From Bdellovibrionia bacterium (lineage in GTDB: Bacteria > Bdellovibrionota > Bdellovibrionia > Bdellovibrionales > JAGQZY01): 64,000 bases of DNA. Position numbers and translations under genes: made by a program. Where the stretch lies: the NCBI GenBank assembly GCA_030424715.1, contig JAUHWH010000001.1, forward strand, positions 124,001-188,000, in the 5' to 3' direction. Below, piece after piece: positions 50,142 to 59,930 of the stretch (position 1 is its first letter; each line of letters starts with the position of its first letter). A model generated the notes under the pieces. That model ran no database searches. It worked only from the letters and a program-made list of their open reading frames with translations, and was not told the DNA's origin.

Positions 50142-51530
50142 TTACTTGAAGTTTTTGACGATTTCTTTGAAGTAGTTACCGCGCTCGATATAGCTATCAA
50201 AGATGTCAAAGCTGGAGCACCCTGGAGACATCAACACAATGTCACTGATTCGAGACTTTTGATAGGCAATAAGAATAGCTTCTTCAAAGGTCCCAATTAA
50301 AAAAGTCTCGGACGCATCACCAATGTCGCGGTTGATACGCTCTTTGGCTTCGCCAAAGAGAATCAACGACTTCACCTTTTTCTTCACGTGATCAAAAATG
50401 GGCTCATAGTTAAGACCTGTGTCTTTTCCACCCATGACCAGAATCACATTCTCACCAAAGGAGTCCAATGCCTTTTTTACTGCGTGCACGTTGGTCGCTT
50501 TGGAATCATTGTAAAACTCCACCCCGCCCACTCTACGAACGTACTCGAGACGATGGGGAATTCCCTTAAAGCCGTCTATTACTTTTTGAATGGCTTCACG
50601 GGTTGCACCATGCTCTCGAGAGGCCAACAAGGCCGCCATAAAATTCTCAGTCATATGTTGGCCACGGGCTCGGCTATTAGCCATGGTGAAGTGTTCAATC
50701 TCAGGGCCCGTTCTAACTTTTAAGTCGTCTTTGACGCTAACCACACCACCGATGGTCATGATCTGAGGCTCCAGCGCTTTCTTACAAGAGAAGTAAAAAA
50801 TCCGGCCCCTTTGCACTGACGGGTCACGAGCTAGCTCAATAACGGCATTGTCATCGGCATTTAAAATACTGGTGGTGGCTTGGTTTGTATTTAAAAAGAT
50901 ACGGCGTTTTGCATTCACATAGTCTTCCATGGACTTATAGCGATCCTGGTGGTCCTCCGCCAAATTTGTAAAGACGATGTTTTGGGGATTGAATCGCTCA
51001 CAATGCTCCAACTGAAAGCTGGAAACTTCCAGAACCAAAACAGCCGCTTTTGAATCCGACCTCAGGTAATCCACCAACGGCGGGCCATAGTTGCCGCCAA
51101 CCCAAACATCAATGTTCGACTCTTTTAACATTTTATAGATTAAGTAGGTTGTCGTGGTTTTTCCGTTGGTGCCGGTGATCCCGATCATGGGCTCTTTTAC
51201 AAACCATGAGGAGAACTCGAATTCACCAGTGACCTTCACGTTGTGATTGCGGGCGTATTCGAAAATTTTCAGATACGGCGAAACACCAGGGCTTAAAACA
51301 ATGAGCTCTTGCTCTAAAAACTTCTTCGGGGTGTGGCCACCTAAATCGTATTCAATGGGCAAGCCATCCATTTGCTCTAAAGCATTCGAGAGCTCCGCGC
51401 GTGACTTGTGATCGGTGATCGTAACCTTTGCACCATGATCACAAAGAAAACGGGACAACGAGACACCCGTGCGCCCTAGTCCAACAATCATGATTCGACG
51501 ATCTTTTAACTCAGAAACATCTGTAAACAT
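50142..51530 (-). CDS. murD: UDP-N-acetylmuramoylalanine--D-glutamate ligase
   Basis: MurD adds D-Glu to UDP-MurNAc-L-Ala. The 462-residue protein has MIVGLGRTGVSLSRFL, the P-loop GITGTNGKTTTTYLI, EVSSFQLE, NLAEDHQDRYKSMEDY, NDSKATNVHAVKKAL and MSPGCSSFDIF, all typical. ATG 51530 was chosen because GAGGTAAGT precedes it; an upstream frame adds 20 residues that belong to the mraY end. The gap to mraY is 2 bases. The next gene, ftsW, is 110 bases away. Confidence 0.97.
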   Translation of the reverse strand: MFTDVSELKDRRIMIVGLGRTGVSLSRFLCDHGAKVTITDHKSRAELSNALEQMDGLPIEYDLGGHTPKKFLEQELIVLSPGVSPYLKIFEYARNHNVKVTGEFEFSSWFVKEPMIGITGTNGKTTTTYLIYKMLKESNIDVWVGGNYGPPLVDYLRSDSKAAVLVLEVSSFQLEHCERFNPQNIVFTNLAEDHQDRYKSMEDYVNAKRRIFLNTNQATTSILNADDNAVIELARDPSVQRGRIFYFSCKKALEPQIMTIGGVVSVKDDLKVRTGPEIEHFTMANSRARGQHMTENFMAALLASREHGATREAIQKVIDGFKGIPHRLEYVRRVGGVEFYNDSKATNVHAVKKALDSFGENVILVMGGKDTGLNYEPIFDHVKKKVKSLILFGEAKERINRDIGDASETFLIGTFEEAILIAYQKSRISDIVLMSPGCSSFDIFDSYIERGNYFKEIVKNFK

Positions 51531-51532
51531 AC

Positions 51533-52612
51533 TTACCTCAACTTTAATGTACTTAAACTTAGTACCGCTAATAAAATAGACACAATCCAAAAACGAACAA
51601 TAATTTTAGTTTCATCCAATCCTTTTAATTCATAGTGGTGATGGATGGGGGCCATTCGAAAAATTCGTTTACCCGTGAGCTTAAAAGAAGCCACCTGAGT
51701 GATCACCGATAGGGCCTCCACGACAAATACACCACCTAATAAAATCATCACCAATTCATTTTTTGTAATGACGGCCATGGTCCCCAAAAAGCCTCCTAAA
51801 CCCAGGCTACCGAGATCACCCATAAAGACCTGCGCCGGGTAAGAGTTAAACCACAGAAAGCCGAGGCCAGCGGCAACGATGGTTGCGGCCACTGGGGCCA
51901 GCTCCCCGGCACCACTAATAAAGGGAATCCCCAAGTATGAGGCAATATTGTAATGGCCAGCAACGTAAGCAAAAATACTAAATGTGGCAGCACAAATGAT
52001 CACAGGACCGATCGCCAAGCCATCAAGGCCATCTGTCAGGTTTACAGCGTTGGCTGTTCCGACAATCACCAGGCTCGCAAACACAATGTAAAAAGAACCG
52101 AGTTCAAAAGTAATATTCTTCAAAAATGGTAGCGTGAGTTGCGTCGTGAGATGTCCATACTGAGTGAGATAAAAAATCACCACCCCAGCAATTAAAAACT
52201 CAGCGAGCAGTCGAACCTTACCAGACACTCCTTTACTGTTTTTCTTCATCACCTTGTTGTGGTCATCTAAGTATCCGATACAAGAAAAACCCAGAGTCAC
52301 TGTCATCGCCGCAATCACTAAGGCATTGGTGATGTCCATCCAAAGAAAAAACGGCACCAACAACGACAACATAATGAGTCCACCCCCCATGGTGGGCGTA
52401 CCTGATTTGACTTGGTGGCGATCAGGTGTGTCTTCGCGGACATTGCTAGACTTTCCTTGTTTCTTTTTTAAACGTCGAATGTAAGTTGGCCCGACGAGGT
52501 AACAAACAGCAAAAGCTGTAAAAAAAGAAATAAAGGTTCTTAGGGTGATGTAACGAAAGACATTAAGAGCAGAGTATTGATCCGAGTATTCAGCGAGCCA
52601 TTGGTAAAGCAT
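51533..52612 (-). CDS. mraY: Phospho-N-acetylmuramoyl-pentapeptide transferase
   Basis: MraY makes lipid I by moving phospho-MurNAc-pentapeptide to undecaprenyl phosphate. This 359-residue polytopic protein has the catalytic aspartates in [11 protein letters not shown] and [12 protein letters not shown], a third in [13 protein letters not shown], and the signature [11 protein letters not shown] near the C-terminus. About ten membrane segments are visible. The start is ATG 52612, three bases after the murF stop. Position in the cluster is standard. Confidence 0.97.
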   Translation of the reverse strand: MLYQWLAEYSDQYSALNVFRYITLRTFISFFTAFAVCYLVGPTYIRRLKKKQGKSSNVREDTPDRHQVKSGTPTMGGGLIMLSLLVPFFLWMDITNALVIAAMTVTLGFSCIGYLDDHNKVMKKNSKGVSGKVRLLAEFLIAGVVIFYLTQYGHLTTQLTLPFLKNITFELGSFYIVFASLVIVGTANAVNLTDGLDGLAIGPVIICAATFSIFAYVAGHYNIASYLGIPFISGAGELAPVAATIVAAGLGFLWFNSYPAQVFMGDLGSLGLGGFLGTMAVITKNELVMILLGGVFVVEALSVITQVASFKLTGKRIFRMAPIHHHYELKGLDETKIIVRFWIVSILLAVLSLSTLKLR

Positions 52613-52615
52613 AAT

Positions 52616-54031
52616 TTATTTCGACGAGAAGTCCTTGGGGGAGAATCCTTGCACGACTCTCTCCAAACCTCCGCCTCTTGATCCTTTCACGATGATGAGT
52701 GACTGAGGGTCTACCACAAAAGGCTTATCTAAATCAAGAAAATCTTTATAACTGGTTGTTATAATTGGTTTTTTTTCATTTTTTGAAGATTGCCACCCGC
52801 GCAGGAAAGCCGGGCCGGACGGGCCAATAAAGAGGCACTGTTGCCAAGGCAGGGCTCCGGCTTGTCGCCCCAACTCTGTATGCTCTCGTTCGGTGTCTCC
52901 GCCAAGTTCGAGCATTTCTCCAAAAATCGCGATACCCTTGGCGCTGTCTTTCACGAGAGGTGCCACGTTGTGCAGAAGTTCTTTAAAGGAATCAGGGTTG
53001 GCGTTGTAGCCGTCAAACAAGACGCGAGCACCACTTTCAGTCTCAAGCCATTGATTGCGTCCCCACCCACAGTGGCAGTTTTTTAATACTGGCCAAATTT
53101 TTTCAGGCTTACAACCACCGACATAAGCGAGGAGCACAGCTGCTGCCAAATTTTGCACGTTTTGTGGCCCCCAAAAAGTCAGTTCCGCTTGACCAATCAC
53201 GCCGCCAATCTGCCCCTCTACTTTTAAACCAGTCGCGGTTTGCTCTTTGACCTTTAAGTACACATCAGCTGAGAAATTGCTGTTGCTGAAAGTAAAGCTA
53301 ATCTTATCCATATACTTTTCAAACATCTTACGAGTCCAAGGATTATCGATATTAAATAGAAGCTTGGATTGAGGTTTGGACGATTCGTAGATCTCTTCTT
53401 TAGCGGCCGCGACACCCTCGATACCGTTTTCAAAATTGCCTACATGAGCCCGGCCCACGTTAATAACAGTGACCAGGTCTGGCTCGGCTATGGACATCAG
53501 TTTCGAGATTTCACCCGCATGGTTCATTCCCATTTCAACAACGCAAAACTTTGCCTCAGGATCGGTGTTCAAAAGGGTCATCGGTACGCCCCAATGATTA
53601 TTGAAGCTACCGTGACTACTATTAACCGAGCCAAACTCGCTAAGAATCTGAGTCAAAAAGTCTTTGGTTGTGGTTTTGCCATTACTCCCGGTGAGTGCCA
53701 GCACCTGTCCGGTGAAGGTCTGTCGCCAAGCTTTCGCGAAGTTCTGTAAGGCCACAAGGGTGTCTCCCACCTCGATAAAACTGGCTTTGCTTTTCAAGTC
53801 GTCCCAAGCATCATCCCAACGATGATACAAAATTCCAGTGGCTCCAGCGGTAATTGCCGCGGCGACGTAGTCATGGGCATCATGGTTTTCACCCACCAAG
53901 GGAATAAAAAGGCGTCCTGCGATCTCGGGATCACGATTGTCCGTGCTAAACCCCGAAAAAGAATTATGGGGCGAGGAAAGCGCCGTTCCTTTGACAGCAT
54001 TCAATATGAAATCCAACTGATATTGCGCCAT
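52616..54031 (-). CDS. murF: UDP-MurNAc-tripeptide--D-alanyl-D-alanine ligase
   Basis: MurF adds D-Ala-D-Ala to the UDP-MurNAc tripeptide. The 471-residue protein has SGFSTDNRDPEIAGRLFIPL (the substrate-specific N-domain), P-loop ALTGSNGKTTTKDFL, EMGMNHAGEISKL, NVGRAHVGNFENG, and DGYNANPDSFKELL. ATG 54031 has GAGGTGGT just upstream; a longer frame to 54052 lacks a site. It lies 47 bases after murE. No missing motifs. Confidence 0.96.
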   Translation of the reverse strand: MAQYQLDFILNAVKGTALSSPHNSFSGFSTDNRDPEIAGRLFIPLVGENHDAHDYVAAAITAGATGILYHRWDDAWDDLKSKASFIEVGDTLVALQNFAKAWRQTFTGQVLALTGSNGKTTTKDFLTQILSEFGSVNSSHGSFNNHWGVPMTLLNTDPEAKFCVVEMGMNHAGEISKLMSIAEPDLVTVINVGRAHVGNFENGIEGVAAAKEEIYESSKPQSKLLFNIDNPWTRKMFEKYMDKISFTFSNSNFSADVYLKVKEQTATGLKVEGQIGGVIGQAELTFWGPQNVQNLAAAVLLAYVGGCKPEKIWPVLKNCHCGWGRNQWLETESGARVLFDGYNANPDSFKELLHNVAPLVKDSAKGIAIFGEMLELGGDTEREHTELGRQAGALPWQQCLFIGPSGPAFLRGWQSSKNEKKPIITTSYKDFLDLDKPFVVDPQSLIIVKGSRGGGLERVVQGFSPKDFSSK

Positions 54032-54078
54032 ACCACCTCTCTTCGGGAACAAGCCTTACGTGAAAACCACAATACCAC

Positions 54079-55566
54079 TCACTGGGAATGGATTAAACTT
54101 TTTAAGACTTCATAGTCACTAAAATCATGGCGTTGGGTTCCGATGATTTGATAGTCCTCGTGCCCTTTTCCTGCCACTAAGATCACATCACCGGGCCGGG
54201 CCAGTTGATAGGCCTGAGACATGGCCTCTCGGCGCTCCACCACGGGCATCGACTGAGCCGATGCTCCAGAGACAAAGCCTCCGCAAATGTCTTTGATGAT
54301 TGCAGCCGGGTCTTCTGTTCTCGGGTTGTCAGAGGTTACGATCACCCAGTCGCTCACTTGCTGGGCGATCCGTCCCATCAAAGGACGCTTGCCTTTGTCG
54401 CGGTCACCGCCGCAACCGAAGACTGTGATGAGGCGACCCCCTTGTGGCAAAAGAGTTTTCAAGGAAACCATGGCTTTTTCTAAGGCATCGGGTGTGTGGG
54501 CATAATCCACAAAGCCAAACACACCATTGGTGCTGGTGATCTTTTGCATTCTCCCGGGAATGCCCGCAAAGCTCTCGATGTCATGGGCGGCTCTTTTGAC
54601 ATCGAATCCCATGCCGTATAACACGGCTAAACTGCCCACCAAGTTGTAAGCATTGTGCTCACCAATCAAAGGAGAGCGGATCAAAAAGTTGTGCTCGCCC
54701 CCAATTGTCAAATTGATGTCGGTGCCGTCAACCCGGGAATCCACCAATGCAAAACAGAGATCATTAATACGAGCTCTGCCAAATTTGTAAACGCGGCGGC
54801 CTTCTATCAGAGGAATCAGTTTTTGACCAAACTCATCGTCCCCGTTGACCACGGCCATGCAATCTTGCCCCTCTTTCAGCATTGCTGACTGAAAGAGTTT
54901 GGCCTTCGCTAAAAAATACTCATCCATGGTCTTGTGGTAATCCAAATGATCACGACTGAGGTTTGAAAACAGCACCACATCAAAACCTTGGTTGATTCGA
55001 TTTTGAGCCAAGGCATGACTCGAAGCCTCGATGACGAAGGACTCTCCGCCTGCATCAACAAAATCCTGCAAGCGTCTTTGAAGGGTGATGGGATCCGGGG
55101 TGGTGAGCCCCGTCCTCCAGTGTTGCTCACCGATGTGGTGGTCGATGGTGCCGATGACCCCGCACAAAGACTGTTGTTGGGTTAGCAAATACTCGAGAAT
55201 ATAGCTGGTGCTGGTTTTGCCATTGGTCCCCGTTACGGCAATGCCCAGCAGACGATCGCCGGGGGATTGATAAAAACGTTGGGACAGAGTTTGTAAACTC
55301 AGGCGTGAGTCTAAAACTTGTACCACGGCACCACGAAAACTGTCTGGGACCTTGGACAAATCCTCTACCACAACAGCTGCCGCCCCCTTACCAATGACAT
55401 CACCCAGGTAGTCGTGGCCATCACTGGTCTGTCCGCGGATGGCAACATACACATAGGCCTGGTCCACGGTCCGTGAGTCAAAGCTCAGTCCCTTGGCTTG
55501 GAGCTTTGGCTGCTGGTCGCGCCAATCCAAACGTCCATGAATGTTCAGAAGAGTTTCTAGGGTCAC
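54079..55566 (-). CDS. murE: UDP-MurNAc-L-Ala-D-Glu--meso-DAP ligase
   Basis: MurE adds the third stem residue. The 495-residue protein has FDSRTVDQAYVYVAIRG, P-loop AVTGTNGKTSTSYIL, EASSHALAQNRI, NLSRDHLDYHKTMDEY, FVDYAHTPDALEKAM and GCGGDRDKGKRPLM. The SDNPRTEDP sequence contains the DNPR motif of meso-diaminopimelate-adding enzymes. The start is GTG 55566 with a weak ribosome site. The three-gene module upstream separates it from ftsI. Confidence 0.96.
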   Translation of the reverse strand: MTLETLLNIHGRLDWRDQQPKLQAKGLSFDSRTVDQAYVYVAIRGQTSDGHDYLGDVIGKGAAAVVVEDLSKVPDSFRGAVVQVLDSRLSLQTLSQRFYQSPGDRLLGIAVTGTNGKTSTSYILEYLLTQQQSLCGVIGTIDHHIGEQHWRTGLTTPDPITLQRRLQDFVDAGGESFVIEASSHALAQNRINQGFDVVLFSNLSRDHLDYHKTMDEYFLAKAKLFQSAMLKEGQDCMAVVNGDDEFGQKLIPLIEGRRVYKFGRARINDLCFALVDSRVDGTDINLTIGGEHNFLIRSPLIGEHNAYNLVGSLAVLYGMGFDVKRAAHDIESFAGIPGRMQKITSTNGVFGFVDYAHTPDALEKAMVSLKTLLPQGGRLITVFGCGGDRDKGKRPLMGRIAQQVSDWVIVTSDNPRTEDPAAIIKDICGGFVSGASAQSMPVVERREAMSQAYQLARPGDVILVAGKGHEDYQIIGTQRHDFSDYEVLKSLIHSQ

Positions 55567-55686
55567 AAGCGTAGCTTAATAGGCCGACCGAGAAATGCCA
55601 AGGATGTTATGAAGCCGCCTCGGAAACCCAAGTGCTACCGAAGGGCTGTAACGACAATTCAAAAGAAATTGGTAAAAAACTATGCC

Positions 55687-56628
55687 CTAGTAAATGTAGG
55701 TGACACCCAAGCCAATACGACTCTCTTGATCATCAAAAACCACCACTTCGTACCGGCCGTTTTGGATATAAGAATCGCCCTGAGAATAAGAAACCGACCC
55801 CGTCCAATGCTGAGTGGCCTGATAACTTAGGTCAAGATCGAAGCGATAGTTACCGCGAGGCACCTGGCTCGGTGTCTGATCAAACTGGGAGTTGCGAACA
55901 GTGTCGAACCGATAGTCCATTCCACCGTAAAAAGCCAATTTTGAAGTAAAAAAGTACAGCGCTCCAAGAGAGGCACCCGCCTGATACCACGGAAGCAAAC
56001 GACCGCTTTCGGAGGTCTTATACTCATAAGCAAAATATCGCGCATAGGGCACGGCAAAGGCAAGTGCTTTACCACCGAACAGGGCTTTGGAAGCCACCAC
56101 ACTGGTTTGAAAAACGGTGAACAGATCGTCTCTGTTAGATTCGTTAGAGATTGGCAATGACACCTGATTACGCCACTGTAAGTTCATACCAAAAGGCTTG
56201 TACCCCAAGCGATAAAAGTGGGCCACGGAAGTGTCAAAAGGTTTGAACTCGTACTCGGATTCATATTTACCGTAAAACTTAGAAAAGAATTGCTGGACAC
56301 GAATAGTATGCTTTTTATTAATGGCGTAGTCGGCACGCAAAAGAATGTCCGTGGTGTCTTCTTGGTCCTTGCGCAACTTCGGGTTGTGGGTCATAGATCC
56401 CTGAAGGCGCCAGCCAGAGGCGCCACCCGTTAGGTTGTTCAAAGTCGGATTGTTATTTTTCGGCGCCCCTTTTTTCGTGACGAGAGGGTTTTTTGCTTTC
56501 GCTTTGACTTTGGTTTGCCCGTCTTCATTGGCCGATGCCGCCTCTTGCGCCGCAACCTGTAGGCTCCACGCCGCCACCGTCAGCATAACAAAAAGAAGGG
56601 TCATGGCCTTTTTTGAATATTTGAACAT
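55687..56628 (-). CDS. Outer-membrane beta-barrel protein next to murE
   Basis: A 313-residue protein with signal peptide (KKAMTLLFVMLTVAAWSLQVAAQ), then a disordered Lys/Ala/Asn-rich linker (KVKAKAKNPLVTKKGAPKNN) and a beta-barrel. Strands such as KHTIRVQQFFSKFYGKYES and YRFDLDLSYQATQHWTGSVS alternate polar and hydrophobic residues; it ends SRIGLGVTYIY, with an aromatic last residue. ATG 56628 follows GAGGAGACTTTG. It is 50 bases after the metalloprotease gene, likely in one operon with both lipoprotein genes. Substrate or partner unknown. Confidence 0.75.
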   Translation of the reverse strand: MFKYSKKAMTLLFVMLTVAAWSLQVAAQEAASANEDGQTKVKAKAKNPLVTKKGAPKNNNPTLNNLTGGASGWRLQGSMTHNPKLRKDQEDTTDILLRADYAINKKHTIRVQQFFSKFYGKYESEYEFKPFDTSVAHFYRLGYKPFGMNLQWRNQVSLPISNESNRDDLFTVFQTSVVASKALFGGKALAFAVPYARYFAYEYKTSESGRLLPWYQAGASLGALYFFTSKLAFYGGMDYRFDTVRNSQFDQTPSQVPRGNYRFDLDLSYQATQHWTGSVSYSQGDSYIQNGRYEVVVFDDQESRIGLGVTYIY

Positions 56629-56678
56629 CAAAGTCTCCTCAAGCCGTGAGAGAGGCAAGCTCTCTCACCTGAACTCCG

Positions 56679-59600
56679 TTACTGCAACGATCCCGATTTG
56701 GCCAAATTGTAAAGCCAATGGAACTCACGAACATCCATATTGAACTGGGTGATCGATTCGTCATCATCGCCCGCACCGGTGACTTTATCCAACGCTGATT
56801 GAAACAATGTATAAGTTACATCGCCTTCGGCAATAGACGTCATATAATAATCGCCATCGACATGAACAACAATGACTTCATCACCAGCACTAAAAGTACC
56901 GGTCTCAGCCTTCGGTAAACGCGTTTGCAAAGTTGGCAGTGAAACGTCCATTTCAATCCCGTACTGCTCCCAAAGATCATTGGCATTGTCGATTTTGATA
57001 ATCTTCATTGAGTTGATCAGGCTGGCCGCATCTCGGTTGTTGTAATTCGTCGCGTTCTTCGCATACTGAAAGCGAGAAAAGTTAATGAACCAAGGCTCCA
57101 TGGCAATCTGACGATCGGTGAGGATGTTTCTCCAGAGACGGTTCGCGTAAGCAGCAATCGTCGGATCCGCAGAATAAGTTAGGTAGGAGTTATGATTCAT
57201 AATACGATCAGGGTTGTAGAAAATGGCGTCATCACCAGCCAAAAACATCATGGCAAAAATCTTATCCGACATGATTCCCATCTGCTTGAGAGCTCCAGTT
57301 GTAGGATCATAGATACTACGGAAGTCTCGATCTCCTCGTGATTGCTGGATCACTCCATCATAAAAAGCCATAGAAAGCTTCATCACCTTCGTCATTTCAC
57401 GATTCATGGCCTCAACCAAAGATGACTGACGGTCATTATTTTTGATGCCAAGCTCGGAAAGTTTGTTACGAAGCATGTCTTCAGCCAAACCTGCCCGCCA
57501 TAAGGGAACAAACTCTTTCACAGCCATCATTGTACCAAACATGGATCCAGCATAGCCCGAAGTGTTCCAGTAGGCTCGTCCGTAACGTTTGTTGCGCATT
57601 TCGTAGCGCTCATCGTAAGAGCGAATTTGCGACATCAAAATCTGCGACGGCGTAGTTCCGAAATCGTGGCGGTTGCATAGAGCACTGGTGGCTGTGTGCT
57701 CATCTGTGCAGTAGAGATACAATTTTCCATTGTCGTCAAATCCGGAAGGTTCGTAGGAATCACGGATGGCGGCGACATCGTAGTCTTCCCAAGCCCAGGG
57801 ATTGTCTATCTCGTCTTCCAGACGAAGGTAATCCATCACTGATGAACTCACCTGCTTCCGCTTCTTATCACCGACTTCAACAAATAAACCAGCTTCATTG
57901 ACTTCAAAAGTCTTAAGCCCATTCGCCCCAGCAAAGTTAGTGATCGAGTCCTGCTTGCCCAGGCCAAAATTGTCTTTGTCGACGCTACCATAGAAATTGT
58001 GACGTAAGTTCAGATTGTGCCCAAATTCATGGATACTCACTCGAAAAAGCACCGTATTAATCACATCCTGGCGCACCTTAGGGTCGCTAATATCGAGATT
58101 GGAAGCCTTCAGGAAACCAGCAAAACCACCAGCAAACTCCTCGGCATCAATAATACAGTGCCCCTGTTGATTGGTCTCAATCACACGTGCTTGATGGGCA
58201 AAGTGCTCCTGCACAATATTTTGGATACTGCCATCGTTGCCACGAAACTTCTTGTTGGAAACATGCTGCAAGTTATCCAATACTTTTGAAAATTGACGAA
58301 GATTGTGAGCATGAGGATGATCCGAAAGCCGCTTAACCCAATCCAGACTCAACACATTGAAGGGCTCAATGACTTTCAGCTGAGGTCGGCCTTCCAGAAA
58401 GCGAGTTTCAAAGCTATAATCTTTTTGGCTTAAAGGGGCCATAATCACACTCGTAAAAGAGGTAACATCCGCTCCATCTTCTTTGTCGGCCAGTGAATTA
58501 TATTTATCGATCACCGTCGGCACGACAATCTTGCCAGCCTCATTCATGGTGTAGCTGTTGTAAGAAGGGTAGGCAAAACGATTGACCTGCGCCATCTCTT
58601 TAAACAGTTTACCAACGCCTTGGGATTGATCCCAGTCACTGACTAGGTCCTCTGCCGTTTCGGCAGAGGATCCGGCGACCTCAAGCGAGCGATTCATTTG
58701 TTTGAAAAGTGAACTCTCTTGCTGCACTCCTTTTGACACATCGTCCATCATTTTAAGGTAAAAATCGAGCATGCCAGTCCAAACCATACTGTTGGCAGCG
58801 ATGATTTCACCTGTGAAAGGGTTAGTGTCACTGGGGCCATAACCAAACGGGGTTCCACCCGCTTCGAGTTGGTCGATGAAGTTGATGAAGGAGTAACGAA
58901 GGTCACCGAACTCACGCGCAACTCCGTCTTTGTCGTATTCGTAGATTTCAAAACGAAGTTTTGACCCAATACTCTCAAGAAGGGCATTGGTTTGACCAAA
59001 AACCGACTGAGGGTTGTTGTGGTCCCAGATCCATTTGTACTTCTCGGGGAAGCCTTTCACAAAATAGAAATTATGAGTCTTCTCAGCCCAGCGGTTTTCC
59101 ATGAAAATGTTATGGTAGCGGCCATCCTTAGGATTTAATACCTTACGGACTGTCTGAAAATGACCATATTTGTAGCGGGCCGGATCTTGCTCATTGTCAT
59201 AAAGCTTCGGCTGATATTCACTGGGCTCCATTTTCTTAAAAGAATACTTCATGGTGGCAGTGAAGTTGAAATCACCTTCGCCCCACTGAGGAGCACTCGC
59301 ACATGCTGGTAGACGCTGGTAGTTCACTTCGATGTTAAATCCGATGTGATCACTTTCAATTTTCATTGAACCAGGAACCCTTTGAATATTGACTGGCGAC
59401 CAACACTGAAAGAAAGAGAAGGATGAAATCGGGAACATTTGCGTGGTGTTAGACACCTCTTTAAGCTCGCTCCAATTGATTTCAAAATAACGCTTCTGAT
59501 CCCAAACTTTAAAGTCACTGACGATTTCTTTATTGGTGGTCTGACCATCGACCTCGTCGAGAGCATAATCAATATGAGTGATATTCCAGTTCATCAGCAC

Positions 59601-59930
59601 GTTATTCTTTATATTCTCAGTTTCGTTACCCTGGAACACGCCTTCAACAGACTTGAACTGCATCTGATGTTGCGAGAAATCAAAATAACCGGCTTGGACA
59701 TCGCCTTGGTATCCCACAAATAGTGTGCCCGCAGGAGCATCGGATGTGTTGATAACCGTGACTTTACCAAGCCACAAACCGCGGGTGCCATCTTCTCGCG
59801 GGGCAAGGAAGGCATTCTTAGACAAATCATCGGCTTTGACATCCGCTCTCTGCTTTTCGACATCTCGGTTTTTCGCACAACCGGCGAGGAGGCTAACAGC
59901 TGTAAAAATTAATAATAGTGTCTTAATCAT
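56679..59930 (-). CDS. Lipoprotein zincin metalloprotease (DUF4953-like)
   Basis: A 1083-residue lipoprotein. The signal MIKTLLLIFTAVSLLAGCA has an LAGC lipobox, so it is acylated at Cys17 or Cys18. Near residue 640 the zincin motif reads SIHEFGHNLNLRHNFYG, an extended HExxH with a later His, and a downstream SSVMDYLRLED fits the Met-turn. DUF4953/DUF5117-type proteases share HExGHxLGLRHNF. The N-terminal 600 residues and C-terminal 300 have no recognised domain. It overlaps the upstream lipoprotein gene as ATGA. Target proteins are unknown; position within dcw suggests envelope work. Confidence 0.82.
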   Translation of the reverse strand: MIKTLLLIFTAVSLLAGCAKNRDVEKQRADVKADDLSKNAFLAPREDGTRGLWLGKVTVINTSDAPAGTLFVGYQGDVQAGYFDFSQHQMQFKSVEGVFQGNETENIKNNVLMNWNITHIDYALDEVDGQTTNKEIVSDFKVWDQKRYFEINWSELKEVSNTTQMFPISSFSFFQCWSPVNIQRVPGSMKIESDHIGFNIEVNYQRLPACASAPQWGEGDFNFTATMKYSFKKMEPSEYQPKLYDNEQDPARYKYGHFQTVRKVLNPKDGRYHNIFMENRWAEKTHNFYFVKGFPEKYKWIWDHNNPQSVFGQTNALLESIGSKLRFEIYEYDKDGVAREFGDLRYSFINFIDQLEAGGTPFGYGPSDTNPFTGEIIAANSMVWTGMLDFYLKMMDDVSKGVQQESSLFKQMNRSLEVAGSSAETAEDLVSDWDQSQGVGKLFKEMAQVNRFAYPSYNSYTMNEAGKIVVPTVIDKYNSLADKEDGADVTSFTSVIMAPLSQKDYSFETRFLEGRPQLKVIEPFNVLSLDWVKRLSDHPHAHNLRQFSKVLDNLQHVSNKKFRGNDGSIQNIVQEHFAHQARVIETNQQGHCIIDAEEFAGGFAGFLKASNLDISDPKVRQDVINTVLFRVSIHEFGHNLNLRHNFYGSVDKDNFGLGKQDSITNFAGANGLKTFEVNEAGLFVEVGDKKRKQVSSSVMDYLRLEDEIDNPWAWEDYDVAAIRDSYEPSGFDDNGKLYLYCTDEHTATSALCNRHDFGTTPSQILMSQIRSYDERYEMRNKRYGRAYWNTSGYAGSMFGTMMAVKEFVPLWRAGLAEDMLRNKLSELGIKNNDRQSSLVEAMNREMTKVMKLSMAFYDGVIQQSRGDRDFRSIYDPTTGALKQMGIMSDKIFAMMFLAGDDAIFYNPDRIMNHNSYLTYSADPTIAAYANRLWRNILTDRQIAMEPWFINFSRFQYAKNATNYNNRDAASLINSMKIIKIDNANDLWEQYGIEMDVSLPTLQTRLPKAETGTFSAGDEVIVVHVDGDYYMTSIAEGDVTYTLFQSALDKVTGAGDDDESITQFNMDVREFHWLYNLAKSGSLQ